A program made the position numbers and the translations under genes. Below, in pieces: positions 22,211-35,293 of a stretch of DNA of 64,000 nt. The notes beneath the pieces were generated by a model. The model saw only the letters and a list, made by a program, of their open reading frames with translations. It was not told the origin of the DNA and did not search any database. The number at the start of each line of letters is the position of its first letter. Within the stretch, counting starts at the first letter, position 1. Origin of the DNA: Bolinopsis microptera (taxonomy: Eukaryota; Ctenophora; Tentaculata; Lobata; Bolinopsidae); contig NC_087072.1 in assembly GCF_026151205.1 (NCBI RefSeq), positions 9,545,669 through 9,609,668 on the forward strand. The letters are read 5' to 3'.

Positions 22211-23416
22211 TTACCTATAAGCATCCCCCACAAATTGACAAACCTCGTCATACGAAGCAGATACAACATCTTTTTCAATCAATGTCACACAGATAACTGA
22301 ACCAGTTTTAGAATCTTTTTCTTCAAGTTCAGCTAACTCAAAACGATTCTTTTTCGATAAGAGCATTACTAAGGTACCTTTTTTCTTTGGTATAACAGTT
22401 TCTAGAATAGACTGAGGTACGTTTTCTAATAGTTTTCCCCGTTCTGTGCGACATATACAAGTCCAAGGATCAATGATATCAACAATGTCTAGTTTTTTAC
22501 AATAATATTTCCCTTCAGAAAAGTCTTGACTGACGACTCTAACTTTTAAATCTGTATGTAACCAAGCATTTCTACTGCTCATCTCATTGGAGGATCCATT
22601 TTGAGATGGTGTCACCACCTTTTTATCAGATTTGTGTCTTTTAGCTGCGGGAGCAACAAACACATCAGTATCATCTTTTTGACTTTGATCACGCTGTTTC
22701 AAGTATTCTTCCCTAGAACCTGCCTTGATGTTGATGATGGCTAAATCAACCATTTCTTCAGATGGAACTCTGACAATGCACCTTGAAGTTTCTAATGAAA
22801 GTGACAATATTTTGGCATGTTCACCTTTATTTTGTCCACCAATTATTTCAATATAATCACCCAAATTGAAGTCGTGAAATAATTTTTCAGCTTCAGCAGC
22901 CTCTTCTTCATGCACTGTCACGCCAAGAGTTCTCTTCTTAGTTGCAAAATCTACTGGCTCTACAATCTTGCGATTACGTCCAACTCCTTTTCCCTTTTCC
23001 CAACCCATACCTCTCATTAATGCTTCCCCAAAATCAGTAATTGGAACATCGTTATAATCATCAAGAGTAGAGTCCTCCTGTGGTATAACACCAGGGAATT
23101 TAAGTGAAGATTTGTCATTTGCATTTGCTGATCCTTCTATTTGTTTCTTCTCTTTTTCTGCTACACTATTTGGATCACTAAGTATTTGGTTAATTGCCTC
23201 TTTTGTTATGTCATCTACTTGAACATTTCCAGGTTGCCACAAGTTCTTAGAGCCATGAATAACAAGCTTTTCTTTCTTCTTTTTACTAACGTGGGTAGAT
23301 AATGCAGCACTACTTGATATATACTCTGTTTCCTCAGATTCATCTTTCTGTTTAGTCTTTAATAGTTTGGGTTTCTCTGATCTTCGTTTGAATGTGAACT
23401 TCACAGATTCTGTCAT
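22211..23416 (-). CDS. GPKOW: GPKOW (Spp2-like) G-patch and KOW domain splicing factor, 401 aa
   Basis: An uninterrupted single exon. The N-terminus MTESVKFTFKRRSEKPKL is the conserved start of GPKOW. The G-patch lies at about 124-150 (DFGEALMRGMGWEKGKGVGRN), with the TLGV/EE segment after it. KOW1 is at about 185-212 (LGDYIEIIGGQNKGEHAKIL) and KOW2 at about 345-378 (KKKGTLVMLLSKKNRFELAELEEKD). GPKOW is a spliceosome component that stimulates the helicase DHX16/Prp2 through its G-patch during catalytic activation. Length and domain order match the family (human 476 aa). The gene looks intact. Confidence 0.95.
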   Translation of the reverse strand: MTESVKFTFKRRSEKPKLLKTKQKDESEETEYISSSAALSTHVSKKKKEKLVIHGSKNLWQPGNVQVDDITKEAINQILSDPNSVAEKEKKQIEGSANANDKSSLKFPGVIPQEDSTLDDYNDVPITDFGEALMRGMGWEKGKGVGRNRKIVEPVDFATKKRTLGVTVHEEEAAEAEKLFHDFNLGDYIEIIGGQNKGEHAKILSLSLETSRCIVRVPSEEMVDLAIINIKAGSREEYLKQRDQSQKDDTDVFVAPAAKRHKSDKKVVTPSQNGSSNEMSSRNAWLHTDLKVRVVSQDFSEGKYYCKKLDIVDIIDPWTCICRTERGKLLENVPQSILETVIPKKKGTLVMLLSKKNRFELAELEEKDSKTGSVICVTLIEKDVVSASYDEVCQFVGDAYR

Positions 23417-24680
23417 GCTTGACAGCTTTACTCCTGCTAAAAATATTGCAATTAGTTACCAGAATATTCTTGTGGATCACAACACAAAAAGGTTGAGGGC
23501 CAGAGGGGGGGTGGTAAACACAACTTTCTCAGATTTCACACATTATAATAATAACAATAATAAATTAATGTTATTTTTATGCAGCACCAAAAGGTAAAAT
23601 AATTTAAATTCAACCCTTATATGCTCAGCTGTAAATGATACCTAATTGACAGTGGGGATTGTGCATCTCGCCTTGGACAGGGGTGAAACTATTAGGAAAA
23701 CAGAAGTTTATAACTGCAAATTAAATCCTGACTAAATAAGGCAGATGCACCTAACAAGAACATATCAAAGAAAGGTTAGCAGGTTTTCTAACAGAGGACT
23801 TGAAAAATGGATGATGACCACAAGAGATTTCAGTGTGAAACTCATCAGCCTATCAAAATAATATTCAAGATAAAAAAGATGAAAATCTCTAAAATATTAA
23901 AATTTCTACTATGAAAATTCTATACAACTACAAATATACAAACAATCTGAATACTCCAATATACAATAAAAATGATTGAAAAAGTTTACTGCAGAACAGT
24001 AACTGATGATAAAAGATATTTATGAAAATCTGTGCAATATACGAGTAGAGAAATAAACAGAGTGGAAAAAGATGTGCAAACAGAGTGGAAAAAGATGCTC
24101 TAGTACTTGAGACAAAATACAAAGGGTGTACTTACTTTATGACAAAACATCATCACTTATGTCTACAAAGTATCATCGCACTACATGGAAAAATATACAG
24201 TTACTATTTCTTCATCAAATTTAAAAGTAATAACTTATCAAATATTAATCATGAATAACAACAACAATAGAAAAATTTTAAAAATTTTAATTTATTCATA
24301 CTTCCCAGTGGAGTAAAGATTTTATTAAAAGTTTCTTTGCTACATAAGGATGAAACCAAAGATAATCATTGTGTTTTTCCTTATTACTGACATAACTGGT
24401 ACCTTCAATTCTTGTTAAAACTTCTGTTGGTGACTCAGGATAGAGTTTCCTTTTCTGACATACACTACAATTTTGTTGGCAGACACAGTGAAGCACAGAA
24501 AAGAATATTATCTCGAATGTTGCCCGAATTATGTAATAGATTTGCTAGAAACGAACATGAAAAAAAGGATCAAAATCTGACCTTTATCTAAAAATCTGAT
24601 GTAGCTATTTTCGTTCCTTGACTAGGTACTCGAATTACGAATTGTAAGGTTAACCATTTCAGAAATTTACACTAAATTAC
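23417..24680. other. Intergenic; one possible terminal exon on the minus strand
   Basis: AT-rich sequence upstream of GPKOW. The minus-strand frame 24296-24496 (66 codons, with CQKRKLYPESPTEVLTRIEG and a stop at 24296) has protein-like composition and could be the last exon of a minus-strand gene, but I found no partner exon and no family match. Nothing else was seen. Confidence 0.25.
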
Positions 24681-24689
24681 ACATCCTCA

Positions 24690-25665
24690 GTCACCATCAC
24701 AAAAGACCTCACAGACCTGATTATCAACCAGCAAAACACCCTTGAACATTACAACATGTCAATTCAAAATGACACTATAAAAAGTCTCAAGGCAATCAAG
24801 GAGAAACACTTATTTACGGTTAGCAAATCAATAGAGGACAGTGTAAGAGATCCCAACCTAAAGAGATCTCTCCAGTTCATCAAAGAGGAAGGTTCAGGAT
24901 GTTGGCTTACTGCACTTCCATTGAAGAGATTTGGCTACTCCCTGAACAAGATTGAGTTCCGTGATGCTCTGTACTTGCGTTATGGTTGGGAGATCCCTAA
25001 CACGTACACCCCATTTCACTGTGCTTGTGGAGAGAGAAATAATGTGAATCACACACTTATATGCAAGAAAGGTGGCTATGTTTCTATGAGACACAACAAC
25101 ATCCGCGATCTAAATGCAGAGCTGCAGCGTGAAGTATGCAGAGATGTAGTGACTGAGCCAGCATTGATACCCCTTGATAATGAAGAAATTGTTGGTACCA
25201 ATGCTGATAGAGCTGCACCTGATGTATCCTCACGAGGTCTCTGTAGCACATTTGAACGAACATTCTTTGATGTCTGTGTTACCCACCCCAACTCACCCAC
25301 ATATGACAAAAAAGATATGGAACAGATCTATAAAGCTCATGAAATGAGGAAAATGAAAAAGTACAACAACAGAATCATCCAGGTGGAAAAAGGCCTTTAC
25401 CCCACTTATATACTCAACAAATGGCGGATGGGGTCCACAAGCCACAAGATACCACAAGAGACTCGCTGAAAACTATCCCAGAAGAGAGGAGAAGACTATG
25501 CGGCTATTATGTGTTACATGCGCACCAGGATTAGATTCTCAATCCTCAGGAGCACCCTGATAGCGGTCAGGGGTGAGAGAGGGAGACGGCAATCGTATAC
25601 ATTGCCAGTCAGTGTAACTTCGTTTAACTTGATACCTGCCACCATGGACTATGAATGTTTCTAGA
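24690..25665 (+). mobile_element. LINE 3' fragment with a restriction-like-endonuclease-like C-terminal domain
   Basis: Frame 24756-25469 reads GSGCWLTALPLKRFGYSLN, then EFRDALYLRYGWEIPNTYTPFHCACGERNNVNHTLICK (a C-x-C ... H-x4-C zinc knuckle), then PDVSSRGLCSTFERTFFDVCVTHP, which resembles the PD-(D/E)XK-type block found after the RT in some LINEs, although the expected lysine is not seen. A frameshift near 25425 moves to a frame with GGWGPQATRYHKRLAE, and a second shift gives MRTRIRFSILRSTLIAVRG up to a stop near 25663. Only the region after the RT palm survives. It is a decayed copy. Confidence 0.6.
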
Positions 25666-26640
25666 CACTATCCTTTTGATATTGAGATATTGGTATCTCA
25701 TATCACGTGTACATCGTTCCTTTCTTATGACACAGTAATTTATTGACACTCACAGCTATAATTTTAATCATTGAATCAGTATTTCTATCTGTGCTCTGCG
25801 TAATGCATCACATGAATCAGTTTTTTAATCTATTAACTTATTACACATTTGTGCTCTGCTTTAGCATCACTTGACTATTTAAAAAAATTGTTTGTTCAGG
25901 CCATGACCTTATAGTCAGCCAATTGGCCATTGCTATATTATGTGTATATTGTTTGAATATTCTTCACACATATCAGCAGATCAGGTATGAATATTGTTTC
26001 AAAGATAAAGTGCAATATTAAAAGCTCTAAATTAAGGAATCTTCGTAAAGCTTTTTATATCTGAGAGAGTTATACCTTATTGGTATATTCCTACCAGTGG
26101 ATGTTAACAAATCTTCTAGTGTTAATTATAGTAAGACAAGTCTAGAATATTTAGGACTGTTTTTAAAATGGAATATATTGTAATCATCATCACTGGAATG
26201 TGTCTGATGAGGTGATAAGTAGAATTGAAGGAGATAATTATTTGGAGGACAAAAGTAGACATAATGATTATCTGTGATTTCATCACTATTTAGCAAAGAG
26301 GAAGCAAAGAGGAAGTTCATTAACCTGAACTAGGTTGATTGTGTATATTTTACATAGTAAATAATTTAATTTATTAACATATTTTAAAGAATACTTGTGA
26401 TGATCTCAAGCTAAATTACACATTTTGAAATGGTTAACCTCATAAATCGCTACACAATATTTTTAAATGATTGTCCAAGGAACCATAAAGAATCAAAATC
26501 AGGGAGAGGCTGATTTTCTCCACTAAGGAATCGAAAGGTCAAAAAAGTTAGGGCTGTTTGTAGTTCTAGTTTTACAGGTAAACCTCAAAATTTAACCTGT
26601 GTTATCTCAGGAACACAAAATTAGTTTTTTTCTTGTTTGT
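25666..26640. other. Intergenic, no gene seen
   Basis: Nearly 1 kb of AT-rich sequence. It contains a short palindromic patch at about 25684-25708 and small ORFs without motifs. Confidence 0.5.
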
Positions 26641-28442
26641 CCTCAGTATGGCTCTATCACATATTAATTAAATATGTATATTAAAATAAACTTTAACACA
26701 CATATCAAACCGTGTTTTGCAAGCAACTGCTCCATGATTTTCCAGAACATAGATGGCAATAAAACAAATTTTGATGCCTTTAGCATGGAACTAGACCTAA
26801 TAGCCGAAAAATTTAAAATTATCGGACTTGCTGAAACCAATATTGGAATAGAGGAAAGCACTGTTTACCATCTAGAGGGATACAATTGTTTCTACCAAGA
26901 TAAACATATCAATAAAGCGAAGGGAAGTGGAGTAGCATTGTACTTAAAGGACAAACTTAATAGAGTTGTAAACGAAAAATTATCATGGGTAACCAAAAAT
27001 CTTGAAACCCTATTTATTACCATTCAACATGATGAACCTCTACATGTAGGAGTTCTGTACCGTCCTCCTAGTGGGAACGCCTCAGAGGCACTAAATGAAC
27101 TTAGAAAATTATTGAATCATGCTCAAAAAAGAATGTTTACATACTAGGAGACTTCAACATTAATCTCCATGATGAAAACAGTAAACTCGTTTCAAGACTT
27201 TGAAAACCTTATTCTAGGCCTATGTTTATCACCACTTATTTCTACGTCTACGCATCATAAACCAGGATGTAACCAATCATGCATTGACAACATACTCACC
27301 ACCAACATCGAAACTCTATCTGCTCTGGAACGATTAGTACCTGCATCAGTCACCATCATGCTGTATTTAACATATTCAACTCACCCCTAGTCAGTGCTGA
27401 GGATCATGAACAAAAGCACTTCCAGTACTATGACTACTGTGCAACTAATGTGAACAAATTTGTCGAAGTACTAGACAATGAATTAACAAGTGATCCACCA
27501 GAAGATTTCAGTACTTTTTTCACTCTATTCAATCATCAACTAGACCAACGCATGTAAACTAGACCAGCCTAAGTGTTCTAAACGTACTGCTAAAAACAAC
27601 CCATGGATTACATCTGGCCTAATTGCCTCTATAAATAGAAAACATGAGCTTTATGACCTATGGAAAAAGGCAGTTAAGAAGAAATGCCTCAGCAACTCTT
27701 CACCTAGCCATGCAGACTGTCTTACTCTTTGTTATAATTGTACAAATAAGGTAACACGTCATGAAGAATTTAAGGCACACCGGAAGTTATTAAACCACCT
27801 TATCAATTCTGCAAAACGTAAGTATCATGGTGTTAAGATTACAGAATGCGCTGGAGATAGCAAGAAAACCTGGCAGATAATCAACGAACTACGTGGTAAG
27901 AAAAGACGTGAGATCAAGCCGAACTTCGTGATAAATAATGAACGTGTGATTAATCGTCGTATAATTGCAAATGAGTTCAATAAATACTTTGCCTCTATTG
28001 CAGCTAACCTGAACGAAGCATACTCTGGTGACTATTTGAGAATAAATTCGCTGCCTTCATTTACTGACTACCTGCCAACATCAATTACGTCCAGTATTTA
28101 TCTTTGGGATTCTGACTGTACTGAGATTAAAGAGACCATAAGCGAACTAAAAAACGGGAAATCCAGTGACATACCTATTCATGTGATCAAGAAGTCATGC
28201 CAAATTAAGTTGCACCGTACTTAGCTAGATACTTTAACAAATGCATGCAAGAAGGCCACTTCCCCGATGAATTGAAGACTGGGAGAATCAGCCCCATTTA
28301 CAAAAAAGAAGATGAACAGCTATTAGAAAACTATAGACCAGTATCAACTCTACCTGTATTCGGGAAAATTCTAGAAAAGTTAATTTATAAGAGGCTCTAT
28401 AGTTTCCTTACTTCCAAGGGGATAATACATGAAAACCAGTTC

Positions 28443-29773
28443 TCTCTCTCTTATCTTTTGTAAATTTGCGATAAGTTCAGTTTGCTGCTACAGCGTAGTT
28501 TACCTTTGCGTGTGTACTTGTACATTACTATACAAGTACACTATGGCGGATGACCCAAGTTTGACCCGATCCCAGGAGTTAATCAAGGAGTTCAATTATG
28601 ATGAACAGGAAGATGTGGAAGGCTGTGTTGCAAGGTGGTCCAGTCAGTTAGGAAAAGACCTGCACATGGACTACAGTGACATTGATTACGAAAGTCGTGA
28701 AAAGATCAAGACTAAGGATAAACAGACTCTGTCAGGCTGGCTTGTGAATGCAATAGACCTTGTTCGTCGGCAGAATAGTCAGTTGTATCTCTTGAAGGAG
28801 ATCATCGAGTGCTTCAAGACGGAAGCACTAGCAGACAAAGAGAAGGTGATCAGACTGCAGGGCCAACTGCTTGTGCAGAAGGATGAACAACTTCAGTTGC
28901 TTAAGACGTCTGTTGAGGAGACAGTACAAACAACGGTGGAGTCAGGGATTCAGAACTATAGTGCAGCTGTTCAACAGAACAGTGCAAGTGGTACGGTCTG
29001 TAACAGTAATATCCTGAAGAAGGTGATGAAGAGTGTGGCTGCAGAGGAGGACAGGAGCAAGAACCTGATTGTGTTTGGGCTAAAAGAAGAGGAGGAAGAA
29101 CAGCTTTCCAGCGCTAGTTACCGCAGTATTGGAGGAGATCGGGGAGAAACCTCACTTCGAAGCGACTAGAATCGGCTGGAAGAGACCAGGTAGTACGGCT
29201 ATCCGACCAGTCAAGATCACCGTCCCAAGCTCCACAGCAGTTCATCAGATTCTGATGAAAACAGGGAGACTGAGGCTAGTTGAGTCGCACAAAGATGTAT
29301 GGATATGTCCAGACAGATCCTGCGAAGAACGAGCAACAAGGAAGCATCTGGTAACTGACCTGAAGAAGAAGAGGGCTGAACAGACTCATCTCGACCACTA
29401 TATCCGGTACGGGAAGGTATTTAGCCGTGATAAAAAGCCATCATGAGTTATTTATGTCTCTCGGACACTTATCAGTATATGTAGGAGTGATGAGTTTTCG
29501 GATGTTATCTGTATTTGAGAGACAATTATATAATTTAAATACTTTATTATTTGATTGTTTCACACTTTTCACATTTCATAATTTTATTACTAGGTGGAGG
29601 TGATGTTATTGAGACTTTGGGCGGCCATAAAACTCCTGTTTTAAAAGTTGTTCTCTGTACTTGTTTCACTGACCCACGCTTTATAGCATTTATACATTTC
29701 GGCCCAATTTATATGTTGTTCGATTTGCTGTACATTTGTATATTTGCTATTTTGTAAAAGTTTCAAATCAAAT
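28443..29773 (+). mobile_element. ORF1-only retroelement (half-LINE) nested in LINE copy 1
   Basis: The insert interrupts the host LINE between codons for ENQF and GFRK. AA(C/T)CAGTTC occurs on both sides (28434-28442 and 29771-29779), a 9-bp target duplication with one mismatch. It starts with a pyrimidine-rich leader. ATG at 28543 opens a 200-codon frame (MADDPSLTRSQ) with a coiled-coil middle (residues about 75-150) and the start of an RRM-like LINE ORF1 domain (RSKNLIVFGLKEE). A frameshift near 29110 moves to frame 29129-29446 (VLEEIGEKPHFEATRIG ... RPVKITVPSS ... DRSCEERATRKHLV). About 320 bp of 3' sequence follows. No endonuclease or RT is present. Confidence 0.7.
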
Positions 29774-30880
29774 CAGTTCGGCTTTAGGAAAGGACACTCC
29801 ACCAGCCATGCACTGAACTACTCTGTAGAACATATAGAATCGTTAATTAGTAAAAAGCAACATGTCCTAGGGGTCTTCATCGATCTCTCAAAAGCCTTTG
29901 ACACTCTAGATCACTGTAAACTAACTACTAAATTAAAAAACTACGGTATAAGAGGGAATGCTCTGAATCTTATCTCTAGTTACTTGTCTAATAGGAAACA
30001 ATTTGTAAATGTTCTAGATACCAAATCTGATGAATTACCGGTCGAATTTGGAGTCCCTCAGGGTAGTGTATTAGGACCTCTACTTTTCCTACTGTATATC
30101 AATGATATTTGCAATATAACTAATAAGGGTAAATTTGTCTTATTTGCAGACGATACTAATATATTTGTCGCTGCCGATTCGAAAAATAAAGCATACGAAT
30201 TGGCTAATGAAGTACTACAGGCCGTAAACAAGTATATGGGAGTTAACCTACTGCACATTAATGTAAAGAAGTGTTGTTATATGTACTTTTCTCCCTCTAA
30301 ACGTGATAATAGCGAATTAAATGCAGATATAGATAGCCAAAACTTGTCCATAAATAACAAAATAATTAAACGTGTAAGTCAGACAAAATTTCTTGGAGTA
30401 ATCATTGATGATAAACTGAGCTGGAAACCACACATATTATCTCTCAATAAGAAACTAAGTAGTGCTTGTGGACGTATCTACCGTATTAAGAAATGCTTGC
30501 CAGAATCACTATATAAGCAAATATATCATTCTCTCTTTGAATCACACCTAGGTTATGCTATTTCTGTCTGGGGAGGTATTCCCAATAATCAGTTGAAACC
30601 GCTATTTATTACTCAAAAGAAGTGTATCAGGATTCTCTTTGGAGACTTTGAAGCCTATGTAGACAAGTTCAAGACATGTGCTAGAGCAAGACCAATTAAT
30701 TCTCAACGTCTAGGATCTGAATTCTATGTTAAAGAGTCCGCCAAACCTCTATTCACAAAACACGAACTACTTGCTATAGAGAACCTATACAGATACCGTT
30801 GTTTAATGGAATTGTTTAAGATCATTAAGTCACGAGTACCAATTTCGTTATACTACCTATTCGGCTTATCAAATAAGAAA

Positions 30881-33800
30881 TAGAAAATGTAAATTCGGGG
30901 AAACGGATAACAAGGGCGGCATTTGCCAGTGCCCTGAATGCTCACTAAAACGTAGTCGCTACCTTATCTACAAAGAATACAGAAAAGTCCTAAAGAAAAC
31001 ACGTCAAACTGTGAAAACAGAATACTTCTCTGGTAAATTTGCTGAAAATAGCGGTGATAGTAAAAGGACCTGGGAACTAATAAATCGTATAAGAGGTAAA
31101 CAGCGGCGTGAAATAAAGCCGCTGTTCACCATAGACAACGTTAAGATAACAAATAGAAGGATCATAGCAAACGAATTCAATAAATATTTTGCATCATTAG
31201 CTTCTGACCTAAATACCGCTTACAATGATCTTGGACAAATTAACATAAACAGTATGCCTAGTTTCTATGATTATCTACCGCTTTCAAACACTTCCAGCAT
31301 TTACATGCATGACTGCACAACAGACGAGGTTAGCAAAATCATATCTGAACTTAAAAATGGCAAGGCAAGTGACATACCGATTCATGTAATTAAGCAGTCC
31401 TCTAAAATAGTTACTCCTCTACTCACTGTACTGTATAACGAATGTATGAAGGATGGCATATTTCCAGATGACCTTAAAGTTGGAAGGATTAGTCCCATTT
31501 ACAAGAAAGATAACCAGGAACTCCTTGAAAACTATAGACCTGTATCAACGCTAGCTGTGTTTGGTAAAATATTTGAAAAGATTATATTCAATAGATTATA
31601 CAGCTTCTTTCATTCACAGAACTCCTTATATGAAAACCAGTACGGATTCCGTAAAAATCACTCGACCAGTTATGCCCTAAATTACTCAGTGAACCACGTA
31701 GAATCTTGCCTCAAGAAAAAACAACACGTTCTTGGAATATTTATTGATCTTAGCAAAGCCTTTGATACAATATCACATGAAAAGTTACTGCATAAGTTAG
31801 AAAATTATGGAATCCGTGGAAATGCAAATAACCTTATAGCAAGTTACCTGTCGAACAGATACCAGTATGTCTCAGTATTAGGTGAAGACTCCGAGAAACT
31901 TCCAGTAGTCTATGGAGTGCCGCAGGGGAGCTGTCTTGGTCCCTTACTTTTTATTATTTATATTAATGACATCCGTAACTCATCAATTATAGGAAAGTTT
32001 ATACTATTTGCCGACGACACTAACATATTTATAGAAGACACATGTGTCAAAAGACTATACGAAAAAGGAAATGAAGTTCTATCATTTGTGTACAAGTATA
32101 TGAAACTAAACTTATTACATATTAACATTAAGAAATGTTGTTTTATTCATTTTAAACCCTCACGGGCCGAAGAGGAAATAGAAAATGACGAGAACATACT
32201 AACTTTAAATAATGTAGTTATTAAAAGAGTTCAAGAAGCTAAATTTCTAGGCGTTATTATTGACGACCAACTTAACTGGAAATCACATACGCAGTCACTT
32301 AACTCAAAACTTAAATGCGAAGTAGGAAAGCTGTGCAGAATACGACACATTGTCCCAAAGCAGTATTATAAGGATTTATATCATACTCTATTTGAATCAC
32401 ATTTAGGATTTGGAATATCTGTGTGGGGTGGTATTAGCAATAACCGACTTGACCTATCTTTAAAACACAGAAAAAGTGTATAAGAATTCTGTTTGGGGAT
32501 AGAGAAGCTTACCTAGAGAAGTTTAAAACGTGTGCCCGAACACGACCTGTTGATAAGCAAAGACTGGGGGTGGACTTTTACCAAAAAGAACACTCCAAGC
32601 CCTTGTTTAAAACCCACAGGTTGTTGACGGTCCACAATCTGTACAAGTACACTTGTCTCTTAGAACTATTCAAAATTAATAAGTTAGAGGAACCATTATC
32701 ACTGTACTCATCATTTAACAGGTCACCACGACGAGAGGATTATTTCATTACATCACAACCATCCTCACAATTCATCTACCAATCATCCTACATGTGGAAC
32801 AGCTGTCGACAAACATCAAGTAAGATAAGTTTTAATACTCCGACAAACGGGTTTAAGAATATATTGAAAATTGCCTTACGAGAATTGCAATTCAAGCATG
32901 ATACACTTGATTGGTGTGAGCTTAATTTTGCCACAAATGAGCTCAAGTTCTGATTTATGTGAGTTACTAAAATGACCATATATCTTTTCTCATACATACA
33001 ACCACTGCACTCCAACCAAAAACATTACTTACACCATACTCCACAAATGATATATATATATATATATATACACAAACACACTAGTACCGAGCAATCGCAC
33101 TGTAAAACATGCTCACGATACACTCAAAATTGGAAATATTCAACGGCTTGTATATGAAACTTACACTTACACTCAGTGTACACCCAGTGTTAACTAGTAT
33201 TACACACTGGTAAACTCTACGTAACGCGCGAAAATAATAATTCTATGGCGTTTTCATTGTCACATCTCACGTCGACGGGATTAAACGCGCGCGCGCGTAA
33301 CATCTTATCTTACTGCTATCTCAACGAATAAACACACAACGACTTTGACAATTGACCGACGACTTAACGATTGTGAGTTATGACGGACTTAACTGTATGG
33401 GTCAACTACTAAAACTGCATTGTATACTATTTTAATCATTATACTGGACATGATATGACGAAGTATCTTAAGCAGCACTTTATACCTCCACTTATAGAAC
33501 TTGATTAGTCACGAACAATAGAATCATTATAAATCAATACAATAAAACATCTTGATCAATAAATGCCTAGCAGCACCAGACAGCGGCCGTGTACCTTTTT
33601 CGACTCCACGGAGTCCCTGATGGACTTTTGTTTACTTTTGTTAATAATTTGACCGCAACCTTTCTTTCTCGAAGCACAAGTCCTACTGTACTTCATTACA
33701 GTATTAAGATAATATAAAGCAAATCATGTGAATATATGACTACGAAATAGATCTATAGATTTGTCCATAATATTTAATACCGTATTGATGGTTTTGAATT

Positions 33801-34518
33801 TTGTATATTGAATTTTAATGTGAAGCGTTTACTCTTCCCCCTCGGCAATTAATTAGAAAGTTAGATTAATGACAATAATTGCCAAATGACGTAGAAGATA
33901 TAAATGTTCGATGTTGTAGAGTGATTTCAAGAGTAGTGGTCCGAAAAAGCCGTACAGGCACTTGGGTCCTTATCCTTGTCACTAGTCCCAATTGGATTCA
34001 CTTTACACAAAACATGAACGTTTACAATTTAGACGTACACATTGGCACGATATTTATTAGAAAGCAAACAGTATAAAATAATACGTGCGTGCGCGGCTTG
34101 AGCCGCGCTTCATAACAATTTATGCGTTTAGGGGCTGGAGTACGCGTGTTTACAGATTAATGAAGTGTTGCATTGTAAATATTTAAAGTTGACGATATAT
34201 TATGATTAGATTTAATAGTAAATTTTTCAAAGCTGGCTTTGGACTTAGGTAAAATTATAACTTATTTATTTTTTTAAAAAACCACGGATAGTTTTAAATT
34301 TACATAGTCGTATAACTATAATCAAGTTAATCCTGTTTTCAAGAATGCGCGGCTTTGGCGGCCAGTTATTGACTTGTACATAAAATTAAATTTTAAATAG
34401 AAATGTGAATGTATTTAAATTTAAAACTTTCAAAACGGAGGCTTATAAATATTATTGTATCATGATTGTAAAATAAAGGATAAAATTTTAAATTTGTTTC
34501 ACTAAAATTTGTTTCACT
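30881..34518 (+). mobile_element. CR1/Jockey-type LINE, copy 2, inserted into copy 1
   Basis: It starts in the linker before the RT (CKFGETDNKGGICQCPECSL). The open frame 31011-32483 includes the full RT palm: NQYGFRKNHSTSYALNYS, FIDLSKAFDTISH, GVPQGSCLGPLLFIIYINDI and LFADDTNIF. One frameshift near 32480 leads into the C-terminal block, 32570-32953. It is close kin to copy 1. AATA(A/G)GAAA occurs at 30872-30880 and 34519-34527, a 9-bp target duplication with one mismatch, so the inserted unit is about 3.6 kb. The 1.5 kb after the stop holds a TA microsatellite (33050-33070) and several CpG-rich patches (33285-33300, 34081-34110). Whether all of it is 3' UTR or includes another element is unclear. 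Confidence 0.75.
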
Positions 34519-35220
34519 AATAGGAAAGATAATTTGTTAATCACGCCCTCTCCAACTAATCAATTTATGTACAAATCTGCATGGCTGTGGAACGAATTTC
34601 GTAAAGTTGGGCCGATGAATTTCACCTCCCCTTGCAGCTCTGTCAAGAATTTGCTTAAACAGTCACTTCTAAGAGCTTAAAACAGGTATGGAACTGATTG
34701 GTGTGACAAAAATTTCACTGAATTCTGAGTGAGAAGTGATACTTGCCTGTTATTCCCAGTTACTGACTGATAATCTTATCTGTAGATACCATGCTTGAAT
34801 TTAGGTAAACAACATAGCACTTCCTCACCAGTCACGTTGAACGCGATCGCCGAATGATAAAACAATATGGGAACGCGCGCGCACAGCATTGCGCGCTGAT
34901 ACTCTAAATACTGTGCGCGTTTCGTCCGGAACCTGGGGGAGTTCCCGCTCTAATATATCTGACGACAGTGATCACTCATTATGAGAACTAATCCCGACCA
35001 CTTTCCCGGTCGAACCGTACCCAAATCAAACTAACTTATGAACCACGTGTATAGCCAACGTCCTTGCGGTGCTGAGCCGATGTAAAACTCTTCTGTCTCT
35101 TGTTAATATTTTAGTTGTACTGTGCATAAAAGTGTGTAGTGACAAGTGTGTAGTGGTAATGTATATTATTTATTATGACGACGCGATATTTATAATGCAG
35201 AATTAAAAGCTGCTTTCGAT

Positions 35221-35293
35221 ATGACTGGTGGTGGGCTCTCTCCGGCGGGACATAGATCTATATGGACACGTTCATTTGAGTTTGAGGATATTG
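35221..35293 (+). other. Possible first coding exon (uncertain)
   Basis: ATG at 35221 opens 24 codons (MTGGGLSPAGHRSIWTRSFE), ending at a donor-like G|GTAAAT at 35294. A CpG-containing stretch at 34835-35080 lies upstream, unlike the surrounding AT-rich DNA. I could not find a matching next exon. It may equally be chance or a transposon remnant. Confidence 0.15.

Larger units (their letters stand above)
26650..34740 (+). mobile_element. CR1/Jockey-type LINE, copy 1, split by two nested insertions
   Basis: Three pieces make one element. Piece 1 (26674-28442) has an APE endonuclease (IFQNIDGNKTNFD, IIGLAETN, GVLYRPPSG) with frameshifts, then the start of the RT (NEFNKYFASIA, YKKEDEQLLENYRPVSTLP, ending ENQF). 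Piece 2 (29774-30880) resumes with NQFGFRKGHSTSHALNYS, FIDLSKAFDTLDH (motif A), GVPQGSVLGPLLFLLYINDI, LFADDTNIF (motif C) and the thumb. Piece 3 (34519-34740) is the last block (RKDNLLITPSPTNQ ... WLWNEFRK) with two stops. The gaps 28443-29773 and 30881-34518 are bounded by near-perfect 9-bp duplications, so they are later insertions. Numerous frameshifts in piece 1 make the copy inactive. Confidence 0.8.
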
